In this document: positions 1-4,255 of the stretch, in pieces
Layout of the letters: the number at the start of each line of letters is the position of its first letter
Numbering within the stretch: position 1 is the first letter of the stretch
Assembly: GCA_012513595.1 (NCBI GenBank)
Contig: JAAZBY010000304.1
Location: forward strand, 1 to 6,799
DNA: 6,799 nucleotides
Direction of reading: 5' to 3'
Source: Chloroflexota bacterium
Lineage (GTDB): Bacteria > Chloroflexota > Anaerolineae > UBA1429
The notes under the pieces: model-generated
The model's input: only the letters and a program-made list of their open reading frames with translations
Databases searched by the model: none
What the model was told of the DNA's origin: nothing
Position numbers and translations under genes: made by a program

Positions 1-281
1 GGCGTGGTGATCACCTCGTCGCCCCAGCCGAGGCCGGCGGCCAGCAGGCAGACCTCCAGCGCGGCGGAGCCGTTGGTGACGGCCACGCCGTGGCGGGCGT
101 CGTGATAGGCGGAGAACTCGGCCTCCAGGCCCTTGACCTGGGTGCCCTCGGGCCCCCACCAGCGGCCGGAATGCAGCACGTCGAGGATGGCGCGCTCCTC
201 GTCGGCGCCCCACTGGGGCCAGGAGGGAAAGGGCTCGGAGCGGAGCGGCTGCCCGCCGTCGATGGCAAGCGGTGAGGACAT
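1..281 (-). CDS. DegT/DnrJ/EryC1/StrS-family aminotransferase, N-terminal part (runs off left edge)
   Basis: Translating the minus strand from the ATG at 281-279 gives an open frame of 93 complete codons that reaches the window edge. It starts MSSPLAIDGGQPLRSEPFPS, has a WW pair at residues 41-42 (SGRWWGPEG), then VAVTNGSAALEVCLLAAG (67-84) and GDEVITTP (87-94). These match the N-terminus of the fold-type I PLP enzymes that aminate or dehydrate keto-sugars or make 3-amino-5-hydroxybenzoate. The IDGG.PLRS opening and NGSAALE, the start of the PLP phosphate-binding region, are typical. The catalytic Lys lies beyond the window, so the exact substrate cannot be told. A GGAGG ribosome site (complement of 291-295) sits 9 nt before the ATG. 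The gene is divergent from the chaperone operon, and nothing visible links the two functionally. Confidence 0.9.
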   Translation of the reverse strand, partial: MSSPLAIDGGQPLRSEPFPSWPQWGADEERAILDVLHSGRWWGPEGTQVKGLEAEFSAYHDARHGVAVTNGSAALEVCLLAAGLGWGDEVITT

Positions 282-290
282 GACTGGTTA

Positions 291-295
291 CCTCC
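291..295 (-). promoter_or_regulatory. Ribosome binding site of the aminotransferase gene
   Basis: The minus strand reads GGAGG here, nine bases upstream of the ATG at 281-279. It supports this start in the frame that carries the aminotransferase motifs. Confidence 0.7.
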
Positions 296-347
296 AGTGC
301 GCGTTTGGCGACCCGCCGGCGAGTCGGGGGGAGGGTGCGTGAGCCCG

Positions 348-377
348 AGTATACCCGACGGACCGGCGGGGACTCAA
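348..377 (-). promoter_or_regulatory. Candidate sigma70-type promoter for the aminotransferase
   Basis: On the minus strand there is a TTGAGT box (complement of 372-377; 4 of 6 match TTGACA), an 18-base spacer, and a TATACT box (complement of 348-353; 5 of 6 match TATAAT). Transcription would start near 340 and give a leader of about 60 bases. The -10 box lies in an otherwise very GC-rich stretch, which makes it stand out. Found by eye, with no experimental support. Confidence 0.4.
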
Positions 378-424
378 CCGGACGGCCTGCTAGGGGAGCG
401 TGGCGCCGCGGGAACACAGAAAGC

Positions 425-471
425 CCCGTTTGGCTGCCTTGGGATTGAGGGGGGACGAGCAGCCAAGCGGG
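425..471. repeat. 13-bp inverted repeat in the divergent intergenic region
   Basis: Arms are CCCGTTTGGCTGC (425-437) and GCAGCCAAGCGGG (459-471), separated by 21 bases. All 13 positions pair if one G-U is allowed (429 with 467). No T-run follows on the plus strand. On the minus strand only a short CTTTCT follows, so it is not a standard terminator. It lies upstream of the minus-strand -35 box and upstream of both plus-strand promoter candidates. It could be a regulator-binding palindrome or an insulating hairpin. Confidence 0.6.
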
Positions 472-554
472 ACTTGCAGTTCGCATTGTAGCACATGGCG
501 GCGCCTGTGCGCGGCGAGTCTTATTAGAGTTTTCTATGATTTGAGGTGGTCGCC

Positions 555-576
555 GCGTGGGCCAACCGGCCCGCGC
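555..576 (+). repeat. 9-bp GC-rich hairpin with AACC loop
   Basis: Arms GCGTGGGCC (555-563) and GGCCCGCGC (568-576) pair over nine positions with one G-U (558 with 573), closing a four-base AACC loop. It begins about 15 bases after the TATGAT box at 535-540. If that box is a real -10 element, the hairpin would form at the very 5' end of the operon leader. No T-run follows, so a terminator is unlikely. Confidence 0.45.
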
Positions 577-688
577 CCGGCGTGCTACGAGCGGACGAAG
601 GCCTTGTGTCAGAGTACTGAGCGCTGATCGGTGCTCTGTCCTGGCTTGCGGCGCTGCCATCGCAAGGTGTTGCGTATTGCCGGATCCC

Positions 689-717
689 TTGATTGATCAT
701 GGCATATGGTCTATCCT
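689..717 (+). promoter_or_regulatory. Weak candidate promoter for the chaperone operon
   Basis: TTGATT (689-694; 4 of 6 match TTGACA), a 17-base spacer and TATCCT (712-717; 4 of 6 match TATAAT). It would start transcription near 724, about 100 bases before the preferred ATG at 824. No CIRCE-type inverted repeat and no obvious sigma32-type heat-shock promoter was seen upstream of the operon. The competing candidate is the lone TATGAT at 535-540. Confidence 0.22.
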
Positions 718-823
718 GCCGCCAGGCGAGCACTGCCCAGCCCACGGATCGGACTGGTTGGCCATCTTGCGACTTGGACCCAACAGGTGTGCGATCGTGC
801 AGTCCAGCCCCACCCTCCACGAC

Positions 824-3727
824 ATGGTCTTCTCATACGCTGGCGATCCGGAGGCGTTCGCCCGCAACCCCTTCCGGGTGCTGCAGATCCCGAGCGATGC
901 TCGCACGCGTGAAGTACAGAAGCGCGTGCGCTCTATGGAGGGCGCCATTGGGGTGGGGCTGGATCCTGCCCCCGGCCCCTGGCCGCTGCTACCTCTAGAG
1001 ACCGCGACGGCCGAGCACATCCGCGCGGCCCGTGATGCCCTCGCATCCCCAATGGAGCGCATCGTCCACGAGTTTCTGTGGTTCTGGCCACTGGAGGCAC
1101 CCGGTGCGTCCGACGCCGCTTGCGCCCTGTTGGCCCGCGGCGACATCCGAGGCGCCGAGGCGATCTGGCGCGGCGAACAAGCCAAAGGTTCGCCCGTCCG
1201 TGCCGCTGTCGCGCTCCACAACCTCGCGGTGCTGGCCCATGCCCTCGCATTGGAAAGCGTACTCTCCACGCTCTCGGCCGGCGCGACCGGCTGGGACTAT
1301 GAGCGGGATGTCAACTGGGCAGCCATCACTGCGCTGTGGGACGAGGTGTTCGCCTCGGATGAGGCATGGGGTTACGTGGAGCGTCGCGTCAGCGCGCTTG
1401 CAGACCCAGCAGTGACCACCGAGGATGTCGAAGCGCTGCGACAGGGAGCCCTACCGACCCTCGTAGGCATCAGCGTTGGGCTGGCGCTGCGATCCGCGGC
1501 GCGCGGGCTGGTCGATGAGGCGCTACACCACGCCCAGGTAGGGCGGGATTGGGCCGCGAGGCTGCCTCGGCACCAGGAGGCGCAGCCGTTTGACCTTGCG
1601 ACTGGGCCCCTGCGTAGAAGCGTGGAGGGCCGCTGTAGCGCCGCCAAACAAGGGGGCCTTGCCGATCCCGCCGGCGCGGCCCGGCGGGCACACAGCCTCG
1701 TCGAGGAGGTCCGCCTGGACCTGAACACCCTGGACCTCGTCCTGGGCCACCACCGCGCGTTGCTGGATCCCTGCCTGGATACGTTCGCTGGAACCATCCT
1801 GACGCTAGTCGGTGCGTCTACTGAGGCCACCGCCGGTGTAGGCAATGCGCTGTCACTGGTCACGATCGCTGCATGGTGGGCAGCGAGTCCCTCGGTCGCA
1901 CAGGAGGCGGCCGAGATGCGGGACTATCTGGCATCCGTGGGGGCTCGCCCTGCGGGCGATCGTGGGTCGGCCGGCGCGGAGATCTCGGCGGTGATCTCGG
2001 CCGACATGTACACCCAGAACCCGTTCCGTATGGCCGCGTTGCGCGTGGATTGCGGCGCCACACAGATCGCCGAGCGGCAAGAAGAGGTCGAGGCTGCGGC
2101 GCGCCAGGTCGGCAAGGTCGCGGCGGGCCCATGGCCTTGGGAGACCATGGCGGGCTCGGGGGATCCAGCGGCTGTGGCAGAGGCACTGGGCACCCTCTCC
2201 TCGCCGGCCGAGCGGAAGGTGTGGGAAGCCTTTTGGTTCTGGCCCCAGCACCGCGACCCCTCGCTATGGGATGCAGCACTCGCGCGCGGCCAGGACTCGG
2301 CCGATGACGCGCTGGATCTCTGGCAGAGGCAGACCGAGCTGTTCGTCGACCCCTGTGTGCCCCTCCACAACATCGCGGTCTGCTTGCACCTGGAGGCCCT
2401 GGAACGCGAACGCCAGGGTGAGCAGCCCGAGCGCTGGACGACGGTGGACGGCCCCACGTGCGAGGACGCGTGGCTGGACGCCTACACTGCCTGGGGAGAT
2501 CTCCTCGAGGATGATTCTTATCACAGTTGGCTCGCCCTCCAATGGCCCGAGGCGACTACCGAGAGGGTGCTCGCGTCGATTCGGAGAGGCTTGCTGGGCA
2601 TCAACACCTCTCTGGCCGTCTCGGCGGCGCTGGTCGGCGACCGCGAGCGGGTAGAACGCCACCTGCGGATCGTGCAGGCATCTGGCCTGCCGGCAGTAGA
2701 TCGGCACGTGGCGATGGAGCAGGGCGTGAGGCCGCTACTGGCCGCAGTGGACGACTGGGCGCAGTGGGGCGAACGCTTCACATTCGAGACTCCCCGGCAG
2801 GGCCAGGACGCTGCAGAGCACATCCTGCTCCGTAGCGACGCGGCGCTCCACCTCTTGGCAAGCCTGCTGGCAGCAGGAGATCAGCGCATCCAGGCAGGGT
2901 ACGACCAGGTCGCGAAAAGCGCATCCGCCTGCATCATGGCCTATGGAAGCGAGACCCACGACTGGAAGGGGTGCGTACCGGTCCTGGAGAGATGCCTGGC
3001 GCTCGCGCGTTCGGAGGGCACCGCCGCCACCATCCGGGAACACCTTGGATACGCGGCGCGGGGCGGCCGACCAGGCAAGGAACGCCCGAGGGCTAGGCAG
3101 CCCGATGCCACCACGGCCCGAGAGCCAGAGCGACAACCGCGCCCGCCAAAGGCGGAGCCGTCCTCCAGGGATCGCCAAGCGAAGACCAGGAGCAACGGGG
3201 GTGGGGCGTTCGCGCCGATCGTGGCGCTCTGCATCGGCATCCTGCTGATCTGCACGACCTATGAGCTGTCTCGCCCTATCCCCACCCCGACCCGGGCGGC
3301 CCCTGCCGCCGTTCTCCCGGCCGCCACGCCCACGCGTAGAGCGACCGCCACCCGGCGCCCCACGGCTACCCTCCCCCCGACGAACTGTGACATCAAGTTC
3401 CGCTTTCACCCGGAGAGTGTTGATGTGACCATACCCGATGGAACAGTCCTCAGCCCCGGGCAGCCGTTCACCAAAACGTGGGCCATCACCAATGGCAGCA
3501 CGTGTGCGTGGGAGGATATCGTGCTGCGGTTTGAAGAGGGCGAGCCGATGGGCGCTGTCGAAGAGGTCGTCGTCCCCAGAACGGAGCCCGACAGCCTCGT
3601 CGAGATCTCTGTCGCCATGCGCGCGCCGGACAGTCCCCAAGACTACACGGGGTATTGGCGGCTCCATTCGCCAGGTGGCGGCCTAAGTAGCAGCGGCCAG
3701 CTGACGGTCGTGATCCGCGTGGAATGA
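824..3727 (+). CDS. Membrane-anchored J-like co-chaperone with duplicated NPFR/WFWP module and NBR1-like Ig domain
   Basis: The product is 967 aa from the ATG at 824. The frame is open back to a GTG at 557, but homology to the internal repeat begins only around residue 13 of this version. No strong ribosome site precedes 824; GTG 797 is an alternative. Residues 13-372 and 396-742 are two collinear copies of one module: NPFR (15 and 399), GPWP, a helix with SP.ER, [LF]WFWP (85-89 and 470-474), LHN.AV (131 and 514), then helical repeats. The opening resembles J-domain helix I (NPYxVLG-like) and the SP.ER helix resembles J-domain helix III, but HPD is absent from both. A basic stretch (743-790) precedes one transmembrane helix (about 794-813), a Pro/Thr-rich linker (818-853) and an Ig-like domain (855-967). 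Positive charges before the helix suggest the repeats are cytoplasmic and the Ig domain is outside. The neighbouring GrpE-like and Hsp70 genes suggest it recruits or regulates that Hsp70 at the membrane. The co-chaperone role is inferred; the architecture is visible. Confidence 0.8.
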   Translation: MVFSYAGDPEAFARNPFRVLQIPSDARTREVQKRVRSMEGAIGVGLDPAPGPWPLLPLETATAEHIRAARDALASPMERIVHEFLWFWPLEAPGASDAACALLARGDIRGAEAIWRGEQAKGSPVRAAVALHNLAVLAHALALESVLSTLSAGATGWDYERDVNWAAITALWDEVFASDEAWGYVERRVSALADPAVTTEDVEALRQGALPTLVGISVGLALRSAARGLVDEALHHAQVGRDWAARLPRHQEAQPFDLATGPLRRSVEGRCSAAKQGGLADPAGAARRAHSLVEEVRLDLNTLDLVLGHHRALLDPCLDTFAGTILTLVGASTEATAGVGNALSLVTIAAWWAASPSVAQEAAEMRDYLASVGARPAGDRGSAGAEISAVISADMYTQNPFRMAALRVDCGATQIAERQEEVEAAARQVGKVAAGPWPWETMAGSGDPAAVAEALGTLSSPAERKVWEAFWFWPQHRDPSLWDAALARGQDSADDALDLWQRQTELFVDPCVPLHNIAVCLHLEALERERQGEQPERWTTVDGPTCEDAWLDAYTAWGDLLEDDSYHSWLALQWPEATTERVLASIRRGLLGINTSLAVSAALVGDRERVERHLRIVQASGLPAVDRHVAMEQGVRPLLAAVDDWAQWGERFTFETPRQGQDAAEHILLRSDAALHLLASLLAAGDQRIQAGYDQVAKSASACIMAYGSETHDWKGCVPVLERCLALARSEGTAATIREHLGYAARGGRPGKERPRARQPDATTAREPERQPRPPKAEPSSRDRQAKTRSNGGGAFAPIVALCIGILLICTTYELSRPIPTPTRAAPAAVLPAATPTRRATATRRPTATLPPTNCDIKFRFHPESVDVTIPDGTVLSPGQPFTKTWAITNGSTCAWEDIVLRFEEGEPMGAVEEVVVPRTEPDSLVEISVAMRAPDSPQDYTGYWRLHSPGGGLSSSGQLTVVIRVE
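860..1939 (+). repeat. J-like module, copy 1 (protein residues 13-372)
   Basis: Landmarks are NPFR at residue 15, GPWP near 51, SPMER at 75, LWFWP at 85-89, ALLARG near 101 and LHNLAV at 131-136. An Ala/Leu-rich helical region with TTEDVEALRQG near 198 follows. The same landmarks recur in the same order in copy 2, shifted by 383-385 residues. The copies have diverged widely, so the duplication is old. Confidence 0.75.
2009..3049 (+). repeat. J-like module, copy 2 (protein residues 396-742)
   Basis: Landmarks are NPFR at residue 399, GPWP at 435, SPAER at 460, FWFWP at 470-474, ALARG near 485 and LHNIAV at 514-519. Then comes TTERVLASIRRG near 579, matching TTEDVEALRQG of copy 1, and a final Ala/Leu-rich helical part. 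The central helices also align (ISVGLALRSAARGLVDEA in copy 1 with TSLAVSAALVGDRERVER in copy 2). As in copy 1, no HPD lies between the NPFR helix and the SP.ER helix. Confidence 0.75.
3203..3262 (+). other. Transmembrane helix of the J-like protein (residues about 794-813)
   Basis: The segment GAFAPIVALCIGILLICTTY is about 20 residues without charge. The preceding 50 residues are rich in Arg and Lys, and a Pro/Thr-rich linker follows. By the positive-inside rule the large N-terminal part stays in the cytoplasm and the C-terminal domain is exported. There is no N-terminal signal peptide. Confidence 0.85.
3386..3724 (+). other. NBR1-like (FW-type) Ig domain at the exported C-terminus (residues 855-967)
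   Basis: The pattern VDVTIPDGTVLSPGQPFTKT, then W886, N890, C894, W896, a GEPMG turn, and YTGYWRL near 941-947 matches the Ig-like domain named after NBR1 (next to BRCA1). Three of the tryptophans of the 'four tryptophan' family can be placed. C855 and C894 sit where a disulfide would be plausible outside the cell. In bacteria such domains are typically on exported proteins behind Thr/Pro linkers. The ligand is unknown. Confidence 0.8.
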
Positions 3728-3743
3728 ACCATCGACCCAGGAG

Positions 3744-3748
3744 AGGAG
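3744..3748 (+). promoter_or_regulatory. Ribosome binding site deciding the GTG start at 3755
   Basis: AGGAG lies six bases before the GTG at 3755-3757, between the stop of the J-like gene (3725-3727) and the GrpE-like gene. It supports a GTG start for the small gene. The ATG at 3724 overlaps the upstream stop but is in another frame. Confidence 0.7.
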
Positions 3749-3754
3749 CAGGAA

Positions 3755-4255
3755 GTGAACAACATCACCCCTCCATCGCCAGCAGCTGTGGGGCCCAGCG
3801 GCGGAGAAGAGAGAATCCCAGACGCGCACGGCCCCTTACCTCGCTCGGCCCCTGCCGTCGAGGGCCGCCTCCTCGGTGACCTGGCCTCCTGGCTTTGGCG
3901 ACTGCAGGATCACCTCAGGGCGGCCACAGGGGACGACGCGCCCACGGCCCTCCGCGCCGCGCAGCGCGACGTCGACACGATGTGGGCGATCCTGGCCGAC
4001 CAGGGCGTCACGGTGCGCGACTACAACGGCGCGCCGGTGCCGCGCACGGGGAGCGCGAGTTTTCGCATCGTGGGGTATGAGACGCAGGAAGACGCCACCG
4101 GATCCACGGTGGTACAGACGCTCACGCCGGAAGTCCGCCTGGGCGGCCAGATCGTGCAACACGCCGAGGTGATCGCTTCCCGGCCCGCCGACTGGAACAG
4201 CGCGACGCCCGCAGGTGACGAGGCCAATGTGGGTGACGAGGAAAGGAGTACCTGA
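3755..4255 (+). CDS. Small GrpE-like protein (putative nucleotide exchange factor for the adjacent Hsp70)
   Basis: The product is 166 aa, starting at GTG 3755. Residues 1-35 are Pro/Gly-rich and probably disordered. Residues 36-82 form one or two amphipathic helices (LASWLWRLQDHL, then ALRAAQRDVDTMWAILADQG). Residues 84-143 look like a compact beta domain: GVTVRDYNGAPVP, FRIVGYET, then VVQTLTPEVRLGGQIVQHAEVIAS. The last part follows the end of the GrpE beta domain, where a Gly-rich strand is followed by R.A.V.V (in E. coli GrpE, YTLNGRTIRAAMVTVA). The long dimerising helix of canonical GrpE is largely missing. The tail (145-166) is acidic and polar. It lies 27 bp after the J-like gene and overlaps the Hsp70 start by one base, so translational coupling is likely. 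The order J-like, GrpE-like, Hsp70 strengthens the call; sequence similarity alone is weak. It could instead be an adaptor unique to this Hsp70 group. Confidence 0.6.
   Translation: MNNITPPSPAAVGPSGGEERIPDAHGPLPRSAPAVEGRLLGDLASWLWRLQDHLRAATGDDAPTALRAAQRDVDTMWAILADQGVTVRDYNGAPVPRTGSASFRIVGYETQEDATGSTVVQTLTPEVRLGGQIVQHAEVIASRPADWNSATPAGDEANVGDEERST
4243..4248 (+). promoter_or_regulatory. Ribosome binding site of the Hsp70 gene
   Basis: AAGGAG lies six bases before the ATG at 4255-4257, inside the end of the GrpE-like gene. The junction TGATG (4253-4257) shares one base between stop and start, a common coupling arrangement for proteins made in fixed proportion. Confidence 0.75.

Larger units (their letters stand above)
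282..823. other. Divergent intergenic region (542 bp)
   Basis: This stretch separates the aminotransferase from the chaperone operon, and I see no credible gene in it. An in-frame extension of the first operon gene reaches back to a GTG at 557, but its Cys- and Arg-rich translation resembles no part of the protein's repeats. The region holds a minus-strand promoter (348-377), inverted repeats at 425-471 and 555-576, a small one at 645-666 (6-bp arms, 10-nt loop), and an AT-rich island around 519-545. The island contains a lone TATGAT (535-540; 5 of 6 match to TATAAT) without a recognisable -35 box. A second weak plus-strand promoter candidate lies at 689-717. Confidence 0.6.

Noticed and set aside
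11..268. 85-residue minus-strand open frame
   Set aside because: It is a shadow in another frame of the aminotransferase start, which is recognisable from the ATG at 281 with a ribosome site and family motifs. The shadow is Pro/Ser/Arg-rich with no family resemblance.
557..823. N-terminal extension of the J-like protein to a GTG at 557
   Set aside because: The extension is Cys/Arg-rich and has no counterpart before the second repeat copy. It begins inside a hairpin, has no clear ribosome site, and overlaps candidate promoter elements. ATG 824 lies just before the conserved module.
3300..3380. GC-rich, repetitive-looking DNA that could be read as a tandem repeat
   Set aside because: It encodes the Pro/Thr/Ala linker between membrane helix and Ig domain. 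The apparent repetition is protein composition, and no exact unit repeats.
2735..3667. Minus-strand open frame (310 residues) opposite the J-like gene
   Set aside because: Low-complexity Arg/Gly-rich translation opposite a recognisable plus-strand repeat, transmembrane helix and Ig domain.
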